Part shown: positions 48,138 through 57,928 of the stretch, piece after piece
Position numbering within the stretch: position 1 is the stretch's first letter
Layout of the letters: every line of letters starts with the position of its first letter
DNA from: Myrmaecium sp. VS I D KN 1
Lineage: Eukaryota > Ascomycota > Dothideomycetes > Valsariales > Valsariaceae
Reading direction: 5' to 3'
Assembly (NCBI GenBank): GCA_019775845.1
Contig: JADQAV010000036.1
Coordinates: forward strand, 248,001-312,000
Length of the DNA stretch: 64,000 nucleotides
The notes under the pieces: model-generated
What the model was told of the DNA's origin: nothing
The model's database searches: none
What the model saw: the letters and a program-made list of their open reading frames with translations, nothing else
Translations under genes and position numbers: made by a program

Positions 48138-50513
48138 ATGGTCTTGGGATTGTCAAAATTCAAATCCGGAGAGAAAGGCGAGGATCTCCGCGACTCCGAC
48201 GACTATGACACGTCCTTGAAAGAGCGACCTCCCCCTTACGAGGCGATTGACTCTCAGGCATCCACAAATGGGGAGAATGTCAACTTGCCGCCAGATCTGA
48301 CCGAAAGGCTGCAGAACCTCGAACTGGGACCCCGTAACAAGGACCTCCCTTCTCCCGATCACTGCATAGCGCACCTTAAAGTTCTTGAGACGTTCTACAG
48401 GCTGCGGCATGAGATTGGCCATACCGAAGGCTTGTTCGACATCGGAGCAGCCCCAGGAACCCCACAGGAAAATCCTGAAGCACATGCGAAGGTCCGGGAG
48501 AAGCGCTGGGCTGTCTACGTTGCTCGAGCGGTCGACCGCTTCCATGCTTGGTGGTCGCAGTTCATTCCTCATATCACTCCTGAACGGCGTCGCGCTCCGC
48601 TCACAGGGTTTGAGCTGACTACTAACAAGCGGCTTCGAGATGTGGTTGTTCTGAATGGCAAAGTACTGGAACAGCTACACTCCGAGACCATGCCACCTCT
48701 GGATGTGCTTATGGTATGGCATACGTATTTACTCAACCCGAGATGCTTTTTCGAAGACTGCTTCCGGTATGGGCGAATGGACTTTTACGTGACAGGGTGG
48801 CCTTGGCAGGTAAGGGAAGGATATAAACAGTCGACTTTCTGGGGTTCTAATAGAGTTTTCCAGGCAGTTGATTCGCTGGTCGATCCTGTGACTTTCGAGT
48901 ACAATGCCCCCGAGCAAGCTAAAGAAACCTTCGAAGCTCATACTGGGCATCGTTGGGATAACCTTCAAGATCCCCTGACGCAGAACCTCGCGTGCCCCGC
49001 ATGTGAGCACCGAATGAACGTACCATGGACCCAAGGCTCCGGCTTCCTGGGGGAATCTACTGAATTCTCCGCCGGCACCGGGTTGGCAGACGCCAATTTC
49101 GACCAGGTTTGCAAAAATTGCGAGGTAAAGATCAATCACGATGCCCTCAAGCTTGCTAAACTGCGTCACGACGTCAAACAACTGAGTGGATCTGACTTGC
49201 CACTTCCTGGAACCGTGCTGGATGTCGACGGGCAACCTCCCGATCTCGCCAGGCTCTTCAGCGGCGTGCCGACGTGCTACTTTCCTAGCGCACTCGTTGA
49301 AAAGGTTCTTTACCGCAAAATCCTTGATTTGACCGAACCTCGATCCGTCCATAAGAATGGCACCACACTCGAGGACATCCGTGGCCTGTTCGAAGCCTCC
49401 ATCAATCAGAAAGCCCACATTCAGTTCGTTACCCGCACACGTTCCGCGCTCAAGCCCCGCGAAAGGGTTGCCGTTCGCCGCCTAATGTCGCGGTACTGGA
49501 ACAACCACTCTCCCTTCGCGCTCGATCTCTCCGCCGCCGTCCTCCGCCAAGGTACTTTCATAGAAAAGATGCATGCCATCGACTGGCTACATTCTCCCGC
49601 CCTGAATGCGACCGTGACTCGATGTCTTCAGAAATACACCCGCTTCTTTCGCATCCTGACTAGCTATCCGACCGAACTCGCCGTTCCCACCCTTGACGTC
49701 GACCTTGCCTGGCACACTCACCAGCTCTCCCCGTCTAAATATCATGCCTACTCTACCCTCCGGACCGGCAAGCTCGTCGACCATGACGACGCCATCGAAT
49801 CCTCCACCCTCAGCACCGCATTCGCCTGGACCTCCAAAACATACCAATCCCTCTACTCCCAACCCTACTCCGAGTGCACCTGCTGGTACTGCGAAGCAAT
49901 CCGCGAAACCCACACCTCCTCCTTCTCCCGACTGCTCCGCACGCCCCAGTACACCGCCACGCAGGCCCTGCACGCCGCGCCGCCGCTGCCCGCCGACCCG
50001 CTCAAGGCCCCCCACATCTCCGCCCACAACGCCGTCAGCGACGCCAATCCGGACGCCGTCGCCCGCCGCCGCGTGCACGAGGCCAAGCTCGACCGGGCCT
50101 ACCACGCCGCCTGCGCCCGCGCCCGCAAGAAGGGCCGCCCGGAGCCGGACCGCGACCAGTACTTCATCGCGTACGCCTGGGGCTTGCCGATCCCGTATGC
50201 GGTGCTCGTCATGCCGTACGCCCCCGATCCGTGCGTGAGCGGGGCGGACGTGCATGCGGGTGACTGGTGCAATGTGAATACGGCGCCTGGCGCGGTGGGA
50301 GCGTGTGTGGCGGGCGCGTGTGGAGGGATGGCATCGGTGGGGGGCAGTGCGTGTGCGGGTGGTGGTGGGGGTTGCGGCGGGGTTGGAGCGAGCTGTGGTG
50401 CTGGAGCGTGTGGTGGTGGGGGTGGAGGAGGTTGTGGAGGAGGTGGAGGAGGGGGCGGTTGTGGTGGCGGAGGAGGCGGAGGCGGAGGTGGATGTGGAGG
50501 CGGTGGGTGCTGA
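48138..50513 (+). CDS. glycine-rich-domain (DUF1399/GRDP-like) protein with Gly/Cys tail
   Basis: The body resembles glycine-rich domain-containing proteins (DUF1399), recognised by paired WHxxLL/WHTHQL-type blocks: PLDVLMVWHTYLLNPRCFFE and VPTLDVDLAWHTHQLSPSKY. It also has CPACEHRMNVPW and a matching CKNC pair, which look like a metal site. The biochemical role of the family in fungi is not known to me; plant members are tied to stress and development. A 54-bp stretch at 48810-48863 has GTAAGG ... TTCTAATAG ... CAG ends and is most likely an intron that happens to keep frame. Splicing gives 773 residues, retention 791. A PPPY motif lies near residue 32-35 (RPPPYEAI). The last 95 residues or so hold 12 cysteines spaced by Gly runs and end in Cys. 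The first ATG is used as start. Confidence 0.85.
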   Translation: MVLGLSKFKSGEKGEDLRDSDDYDTSLKERPPPYEAIDSQASTNGENVNLPPDLTERLQNLELGPRNKDLPSPDHCIAHLKVLETFYRLRHEIGHTEGLFDIGAAPGTPQENPEAHAKVREKRWAVYVARAVDRFHAWWSQFIPHITPERRRAPLTGFELTTNKRLRDVVVLNGKVLEQLHSETMPPLDVLMVWHTYLLNPRCFFEDCFRYGRMDFYVTGWPWQVREGYKQSTFWGSNRVFQAVDSLVDPVTFEYNAPEQAKETFEAHTGHRWDNLQDPLTQNLACPACEHRMNVPWTQGSGFLGESTEFSAGTGLADANFDQVCKNCEVKINHDALKLAKLRHDVKQLSGSDLPLPGTVLDVDGQPPDLARLFSGVPTCYFPSALVEKVLYRKILDLTEPRSVHKNGTTLEDIRGLFEASINQKAHIQFVTRTRSALKPRERVAVRRLMSRYWNNHSPFALDLSAAVLRQGTFIEKMHAIDWLHSPALNATVTRCLQKYTRFFRILTSYPTELAVPTLDVDLAWHTHQLSPSKYHAYSTLRTGKLVDHDDAIESSTLSTAFAWTSKTYQSLYSQPYSECTCWYCEAIRETHTSSFSRLLRTPQYTATQALHAAPPLPADPLKAPHISAHNAVSDANPDAVARRRVHEAKLDRAYHAACARARKKGRPEPDRDQYFIAYAWGLPIPYAVLVMPYAPDPCVSGADVHAGDWCNVNTAPGAVGACVAGACGGMASVGGSACAGGGGGCGGVGASCGAGACGGGGGGGCGGGGGGGGCGGGGGGGGGGCGGGGC

Positions 50514-51358
50514 GAGCACCGTTGTGGTATTGATGCCGGCAACACCGTCCAAGCCCCAGGCTTTGCACAAACTACCGAATGTGGCGGCTTCGATGGCATC
50601 GAAGAGTTCTCGAGAAGCCAGACTCACTCAGAGAGACTACCCACCGTCCATTTCAACCCGCTCCAGCACCCCAAGCGCCTCCCAACGACCCCCCTATATA
50701 ACCCCGGGACCTTCATGAGTCCATACCACGCAGAATTCCATCGCACGCCGCCGCAAGAGTCACATCATACATAAACGCATCAGATCTGCAGCAAACGTCG
50801 CCCCGGAAACGGCACCAAGAGCGATCCGAAGCGTGGCAAACCTACCACACAGAACCGCGTCCGGCAGAAGCAGAAAGATATTGATCTTCAATCCTATACC
50901 CCGCTGGTTTCAGGGAACAGGGGGGGTGACGCACGCATGGAAACACAACTCGGAGACGGTGAGCTTTGGGGAGGATATGTGGTGAAGTCGACTCCACGCC
51001 TTCTTTCCTGTCATTTTTCTGTTCATGTACCTTTTTCCGTTGGGTCTTATGACGATAATGACGACGCCGAAGACACGACGGCCGGCAGAGTACTGGGTTG
51101 GTACATATGAAGGAATAAGCGATATCTTTTATGGAAACGACGGTTTTCGTAAACAATAACTTTGACTGTCTTTACCCTCATGGGTGCAATATGATTCAGT
51201 TGTCATTCTGCTTGGTTTATCTACGCAGCAATTATCCATGCGATCATCTACTACGACAGATCGCCTTATCAAACCGCTAGCTAGTCGCCTCCAGACATAA
51301 TAGCAGGTACTGAGCCACGAGCGTAGCGAGAAACTCCCCCTCACAGATAAAACACCCC
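50514..51358. other. convergent 3' spacer
   Basis: About 845 bp between the glycine-rich-domain gene and the next minus-strand gene. No additional gene is seen. Confidence 0.5.
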
Positions 51359-53296
51359 TCACAAACCCATCCACTCCTCCACCACCTCCACCTCACCACC
51401 CCTCAGCCACTCCCAAAACGCCTTGCTGATGCCCAGCTCCTCATGGCCATACATCGCGAACGCCGTCCGGCGCTTGACCACGCCGCCATCCGCGTAGTTG
51501 CCGAGGGCCTCCTGGACGAACTGGCGCGTCATGCGGCCGTCGACGGCAAAGGCCGAAGCCGGAGGGCTGCGCAGGCGACGCAGAGCGTCTTGGATGGAGG
51601 AGGGGAGGGCGATGGAGGAGTCTGTCTCCAGGAAGGGGATGGGTTTAGGCATCACTTCGGTGAGGGAAGGGGTGTCCGTCTTGTGTATCGAGATTTTGTC
51701 TCCCGTCTCTTTGGTCGGGGTTGGTTCTGAAACTGGTTGGATCATTGTCGGGGCTTGCTGGGACGGCTTCTCGGTTGTAGCTAGTGGTTCTTCATGCAGC
51801 TGATTTGGAAGTTGTTTTAGTGACTCGGTGAAGTCAAGGTCAAGGACATCAGCGATGTCTGGATGGGAAGAGAGACTCTCGATCTTGGATTGCTCGTCGG
51901 CAGGTGGTACGCCATAATGGGTCGAATGACGCTCGTCTTCGGATAGAGAGGCAGAGAATGGTGGTCCCATTTCGTTTCCGGTCTCGAGATTCTCATCCTG
52001 GACGGGTACCTCCATATTCTGCCATCCAACGAGCGTATAATCAAGCTCTGACTCCTGATCATCTTGCATGTCGTTGGGGTCATCGAGCTGCTCAGTATCA
52101 CTGACTTGGCCGAAGTCTTCTGGTTCAGGAGCCGTCCACACCCATGTGCCGGTTCGGGAGTCCTCTTTGGTGGAACCTGAGCCAGAGGCACTGCTGGGAG
52201 GCACCTTGGCACCACTGTCGCTCTCACGATCATGCGCAGGAGTCACAATGAGCCTGTCCAGCTTCTGCTTAGTATCCTCATCAAGGTCCCTAAGCTTGGG
52301 CAGGATTCCCTCCAGAGGTCCTGCCAGGTTTCTCCACTCCCAGGCCGTGCGCTGCATGTTCTTAGCGGCGTACTTCAGTTCTTTGCACGTCGTTAGCAGT
52401 TCGGCCTCGAGAGATGTCTTAGTGCCACCTTGACGGGTGATGAGCTCCTTCAGACGATCGAAATTGGTGAGATTATAGCGTATTGTGTTGACACACCTGC
52501 GCCAGGCCATCTCGGCAGGGAGAGAAGGAGCGTAGACATCGGCCGGATGGGTAGGATACACAGGGCTAGTAAAATGTTTCCTAGGAGGCCAGCGATCCTT
52601 ACCGTTCGACTGATGCCGAAATTGGGAAGTAGGAACTTGCTGTTCTTCGCTGAACTTTGACGGATAAGACGCCTGTGAATGAGCAGTAGAAGGACGGCTG
52701 TGATAGTTAGCCCTAGTATAAGGTTCACTAGCGACAGCCATTACTGCACTGTCAATATCATCGCCGCGCTTTTGAGTAGACTGGCTATGTATAGGACCTC
52801 TCAAGGGTTCGTGAGCAAGGTCATACAATTGCTGAATCGTGTATCGCTTGAGCGGCACAGCTTCGCCGGATGTAGCCGATGCATGGCTCTGGGTGTCCAT
52901 GTCAACTGGACCATCTAAGTCTGCGACCTTGTCGGATTTGGAGCCGCTTGGGTCAGGAATGCTGGATTCCATGCAATATTGTTGCTGCCGTCCGAGGCGC
53001 CCTCGTCCCTGGCCTTCAACGTCCCCAAAAAGATGCTGCAATGCCAGAGGCGTGCTTCTCACCATCTGGTTCGTAAGATCGTTCTTTTGACTCGCGCTGC
53101 CCAGTAACAGTGATGTTAGCATCGTCTCGAGCGTGTTGGCTTGTGCCTTCACTCGTTCGCAGTTAAGCTCGCGGTAGACGAAATGGGAGGCATCCGCGTT
53201 GTACCGTTCGAGAGGTAGATCGACTATGGACTGCGAGAAGTCGCGAAGCTCATGTAGCTCATCAACTGTATAGCGCCGCGATGCAACTCCCGGCAT
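51359..53296 (-). CDS. hypothetical protein with two RYT-x4-L motifs
   Basis: Not recognised. An intronless 645-residue frame starts MPGVASRRYTVDELHELRDF. A similar motif recurs around residue 150 (KRYTIQQLYDLAHEPL). A Y-x4-L motif of this kind resembles eIF4E-binding peptides, but the family match is only inferred. A helical central region (about 265-345) carries PAEMAWRRCVNTIRYNLTNF, ITRQGGTKTSLEAELLTTCK, NMQRTAWEWRNLAGPLEGIL, LRDLDEDTKQKLDRLI. Then comes an acidic, disordered stretch with TWVWTAPEPEDFG and LDYTLVGWQNMEVP. The C-terminus is compact and hydrophobic (DGRMTRQFVQEALGNY, MYGHEELGISKAFWEWLRGG, VVEEWMGL) and looks like a conserved module. There is no signal peptide or membrane span. 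Likely cytoplasmic; the function is unknown. Confidence 0.75.
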   Translation of the reverse strand: MPGVASRRYTVDELHELRDFSQSIVDLPLERYNADASHFVYRELNCERVKAQANTLETMLTSLLLGSASQKNDLTNQMVRSTPLALQHLFGDVEGQGRGRLGRQQQYCMESSIPDPSGSKSDKVADLDGPVDMDTQSHASATSGEAVPLKRYTIQQLYDLAHEPLRGPIHSQSTQKRGDDIDSAVMAVASEPYTRANYHSRPSTAHSQASYPSKFSEEQQVPTSQFRHQSNGKDRWPPRKHFTSPVYPTHPADVYAPSLPAEMAWRRCVNTIRYNLTNFDRLKELITRQGGTKTSLEAELLTTCKELKYAAKNMQRTAWEWRNLAGPLEGILPKLRDLDEDTKQKLDRLIVTPAHDRESDSGAKVPPSSASGSGSTKEDSRTGTWVWTAPEPEDFGQVSDTEQLDDPNDMQDDQESELDYTLVGWQNMEVPVQDENLETGNEMGPPFSASLSEDERHSTHYGVPPADEQSKIESLSSHPDIADVLDLDFTESLKQLPNQLHEEPLATTEKPSQQAPTMIQPVSEPTPTKETGDKISIHKTDTPSLTEVMPKPIPFLETDSSIALPSSIQDALRRLRSPPASAFAVDGRMTRQFVQEALGNYADGGVVKRRTAFAMYGHEELGISKAFWEWLRGGEVEVVEEWMGL

Positions 53297-54105
53297 CTTG
53301 ATAGCTTCTGCGAGGACACAGAGCTCGAGGTGGTTTTCGTTCGATGGATTGCTCGCCTTGTTGTAGTTGTCGGTGGTGTTGGAGGTGTTGGATTCGGAAA
53401 GAATGGTCCTTTTATGCGCGACTTTATGGGCGAGGGGACTGAGACTATGACAAGAAGCTGCAGCAGCTACCCGACGTCATAGGAACTTGAAGTTATCAAC
53501 CAACCCGTTACGCTGAGCTGCTGCGCAGCACATGCTAGTTGTGAAGATGACAATGTCAATAACCACTGTAAGCCACAAACCGATGGCTAGCTTAGAACAT
53601 GAAAGAAGAGAAGGAATGTTTTGGAGTGAACTGTGAAGGAGCATACGCGAAATGATGGACTGAGCAGTTGCACCGCAGCGCGTTTTCGATGATGCGACAT
53701 GGACCAACAAGGTAACAATAGAAAGGGAAATACAAGAGCATAACAAACAAAAACCTCCCGTGAAAGCCGGGTTGGTAACCAAACTTTTTTATATTCGCTT
53801 CACACAGGCACGAGCCCAAAGCGAGCAGATGTCGTCTATCTTTACGAATGACATCAACAACCAGACCACCATCCTACTTAACAAGGTCGCCGTTGATTTC
53901 ACGACACAAGCGCCATATCCTTGGGCTGCTTCGGCGTCCGTATTCAGCACAAGACCCCCACAAGTTGCCATTCCGCAAAGCCAACGCCGATTAAAGGTAA
54001 AAGGATGATATCAAACGAATATGGGGGAAAGACGCCGGGCCCGAGTTCCTGTACTTATTTCCCCGACAACTTTGCAACCAGCAACGCGGAGACATTAGTT
54101 ACCAT
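53297..54105. other. upstream region of the orphan gene and 3' flank of rat1
   Basis: About 810 bp. An ATGACGTC word (minus strand, 53473-53480) lies about 180 bp before the orphan start. No gene is recognised. Confidence 0.5.
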
Positions 54106-57100
54106 CTAGTACCGTCGTTGGTTCTGGTAGCCTCCGTTGTTGTATCCGCCGCCGCGACCACCCTGGTTCCCTCCTCTATATCCACCACCACCGCCACCGC
54201 CATATCCGCCACGTCCTTGATAGTGATTATTCCCTTGGTAATTGTTGTAACCATTGTAGGAGCCTTGTTGGGGCGGATAGCCGTAGTTCTGGCCGTAACC
54301 AGCACCAGGGGGAGGCGGCATACCACGACCCATGGCCGCGGGGTCAAAGCCTGGGATAAGATGCGCGGCGAAAGGATTCGAGTTGTTGAACTGGCCGTTC
54401 GCAGGCGGTCGGTAGCTGTCATTCCCACCGTTATATCCGCCGTTGTAACCGCCTCCATTCCCTCCTCCGCGACCTCCGCCATAATCGCTGCGATAGTTGG
54501 CACCGCCTCTTCCGCCTCTTCCACCTCTGAATGGTGCGCCTCCGAAGGAGCGACCAGAGGTTCGCGCACGGCTACGGGTCTTCTCAATGTCATCTTGATC
54601 AAGAGCTTTCTTGGGCATGACGAGGCCACGCAAAAGCATCGATTTATGTGTCGTCGTTGAGACGGGCATCTCGTAATGTACGCTGTTAGAGGGGTCAGCA
54701 AGGGTGCTTTACATAGTAGTTATTTTGTCACCTACGTCATAGATTGGTCGTCTTCGATATGAGGCATCTTATCCGACGCGAGCGGGAATGTCAACTCGCG
54801 CCCCGGGATGTACTCTTCATTGGCTTCGACTTTACCCATGAGACCTTCAGTGCTCTTAGGGTTGAGAGTCAACTTGTCTGTGCTGCCCTTCTTGGAGTAA
54901 AACTTGGCAACGATGTCCTGGTACATCGGATGCTTGTTCGAGAAGAGCAGAGCGTCCTTGCCAGGTTCGTTCCGTTCATGTTCCTCGGCCGTAAGCATTG
55001 GGTAACGGGTTGCCATGGCATCCAGCAACCTCTTCTCGTCGATAAACGGAAGTAGTGCAACACCTTGCCAGGCGAACTTCTTGCCGTTAAGATCGATAGG
55101 GAAATCGGTAGGATAAAAGTCGTAGATCTCGCTATTTTCGTTGCTCATGAGATCACGGAAAGGCTCCGGGAGAGTATGACTGGACGCAGCCGGCATGACA
55201 CCCATCAACTGCTCGTAGGGCCGGAAAGGCTTCCCCTTGTCGAACTTAACCTCCATCTCACCAATGTTGACGAAGTCGGCCGCAAATGGAGCATAATGAT
55301 GAGGGTAATACCACGTCCACGAAGGGCAACCCTGGAAGTAGTACAAAAGGACCCAGCACAAGCCCTCCACATAATCACGTGCGACCTTGTGGCGGAATTC
55401 GATGTCCTTCGGATCCACCTTGAACTTTTGCTCGTAATACCTGTCGGCGTACCCAGGTTCCCATAATCTTACAGAGTCTTCTGGGGGGCCCTCTTCCTCT
55501 GCGACCTTCTCCGCCTCAACCTCAGAGATGGGCGTGTCCCTTCCTGGTGTGCCAGGATCGTCTTCCACGAGATCGGCTTTGCGTTTTCCAAGCGCTGAGG
55601 GAGAAGTCTCGACCGCCGGTGTTTCAGGCGTCGAATCTTGCTCCATTGTGCTATGGCCATTGGCGTTTCCATCCGCTGAACCTGTAGACTTCGCTTTTAA
55701 CTGGGCGCGTAGAACTTCAGCTGCGCTCTTGTTCGCCTGATTTGCTTCGTAGATAGCCTTCCTATTGACGAACATGTCGTGGGTCATCGCGCGAGTCTCC
55801 TTGGACTGAGCATCACGCGGATCGAAATACTGGCTTGGATCCGTGATGCCGGGGTCGTTCTTGCGATTCCCACCCCTTCGTGATTCGTTGCCATCGAAAG
55901 AGATCCTGGGCCTCTTACGGGCCTTCTCGTCCTCCTCGCGGCGTCTCTGTCTTTGCTCTCTCCGTTCCTCCTCTTGCCGACGGCGCTTGAAGATCATGTC
56001 TTCCTGCTTAGCCAATCCTGAAAGAATATATTGCGCACGTTTGAGATCAACATGGCCATCCTTGGTCACGTACCCGCCCATCGCTGGAAGGTTGTCACGC
56101 CAGATAGCGATGAGTGTGTCGATACCCTGCTCGCGAATATCGAGACTAGGTAAATGGGGAAGGAAGTCGTTCCCGACGAAAAAACACATGAAGACCCAGT
56201 CATCTAGAGCACGTTCAAGATCCATAGGGAACGGCGCCTCTGGAACGGAAAGCTCGATCTCCAGGTACTCCCGAAGGATGGAGACGTGGAGCCAGATGAA
56301 AGGCTTCAGAGGCGATGCACTTTGCTTAATGTCATGCTCATCCTCCTTCTTCTTGGCTTCTCCGCGACATTCCGCCGCAATATGGCCCTTCTGACCGCAC
56401 ATGTTACAAGTGCGTCCCTTGGCTTCCTGGAAAAACACATCCTCTCGGAGGACTCGGAAGTGAGGCTCATGGGTAGCCAAACCCAGCATGATCAGATCGG
56501 CATCTAGACCATAGATCACGTGACGGGTGTTCGGGTCGTGATGAGGAGAACGCCTCTGGGAACGAACGAAGTTCATGATCTTATGCTCACCCTCTCCAGG
56601 GACAGTCGCATCGGAGATAATGACCTTCAGCTTCGCCCAAGCCGGGTCGGTGTTCAGTTTATAGGAACACCAGTACCGCAAACTCAAAGCCAGGATATTC
56701 ATGAAAGGCGTACCCGGCGTGATCGAGTTGCTATCCCAGGTCTTCTTTTGCATGGTCTTCTCGATTTCCTCATCGATGACACCACCATTTTTAGCCTTTA
56801 GCATCTCAAGAAACTCTTTCTTGTCTTCATCCTTTTCCTTCGCCTCTTGTGCGGACCGGAAGCGGCGCGACCGCTGCTGGTTCATTTTTGCGCGGGGTGC
56901 AACGCCATCTGTAACAAGTCTTAGCGGAGTCCGAAGTTCGTCAAAAGGCACGTAGGAAGTAGAGATAGCCTCTCTCGTCAGCGGAATACTGCGACCGATA
57001 GAGAGCGCTCCCTCCTACGCCTGCTGAGCCCTGGTAGTGTCACATACCAACTGCGATCATCAGGAGCTTGCGCGGCCTTACCATGTTCACCACGCGCTCG

Positions 57101-57354
57101 GTATATTTGAAGACCTCGATCATCATCTCTTCCTCGTTGGCCGGGGGCGGCCTGTCCTCCGGATGTGAACATGGGTGAACGATTCCGTTCATGTCCAGAT
57201 ACAGATTGTCAAATTCCTCTCCATTTGGGTTCGCTTTGGTGGTGTCAATGGGGATTTTCACCCCATCGATCTCCCGTTCCTGTTCTTCGATCACGGGCGA
57301 GATGATCTTCGGGTACTTGTTTGAGAGCCATCGAAAAAGCGCTGGGACACCCAT
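54106..57354 (-). CDS. rat1: nuclear 5'-3' exoribonuclease Rat1/Xrn2
   Basis: Degrades 5'-monophosphate RNA in the nucleus; acts in torpedo termination of RNA polymerase II and in rRNA/snoRNA trimming with Rai1. Exons 57354-57048, 56908-54736 and 54682-54106 give 1018 residues. The start [20 protein letters not shown] is the XRN signature. Catalytic-domain blocks follow: [29 protein letters not shown] with acidic metal ligands, [20 protein letters not shown] and [25 protein letters not shown] knuckle (C-x2-C-x4-H-x4-[15 protein letters not shown]) sits within the catalytic region as in Xrn2. A Lys/Arg/Glu helix ([20 protein letters not shown]) follows. The C-terminus is RGG/Gly-Tyr-Asn-rich. 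Intron 1 (139 bp) is long for the gene. The start codon faces uso1, 574 bp away. Confidence 0.96.
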
Positions 57355-57928
57355 GATTGCGCGATCCAGAAAAGCGAAACAGTGCGGTTATGCGGCGGTC
57401 GAAGGAGCGAAGTGAAGAAATCGTACAGCTAGAAAGCGGCGATCCAACGTAGCTTGGCCGCGGGCGGCGGACAACACAGGGGAGATTATAGAAAAGAGCA
57501 GACGATCGCTACCATCGCGGTGAACTCTCCACTATGCAACAGGGCAACCGAGATCTTGACGGGAAATATTTGAATCGATGAGAATGGACTGCGGAGGTTA
57601 TCGCGGAGATGGGATGGGGTTCGCAGTATCGGATTGGCATGCCAAGGCCGCGGCGCCATCGGCTTCCGGCATGTTTTACAGGCGGCGCGACCCCTGCTGT
57701 CATGCATGCGAGCCGTAGTCTGGCATAACGCCGATGAAATATCTCGTAGGTTGATCTTGACCGCGGCGACGTGTACAGCTAGCACGTTGCGCCTCAAACC
57801 TGCCATTGCCTGCGCATTCCTCTCGCTCACAGCTGTATATGCTGGAACGCTCTCCTTCATCTCACCTTCCGACCCGATGATGAGTTGGTGATCCCGAACA
57901 ACCCCTTGCCTACCGAAACAAAGCAACA
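57355..57928. promoter_or_regulatory. bidirectional promoter region rat1 / uso1
   Basis: 574 bp between divergent start codons. No named factor site or TATA box stands out. Confidence 0.5.

Noticed and set aside
49587-50627. Minus-strand frame of 346 codons opposite the glycine-rich-domain gene
   Set aside because: Its Ser/Thr-rich start is just the complement of the GGN tail and the rest mirrors the true exon.
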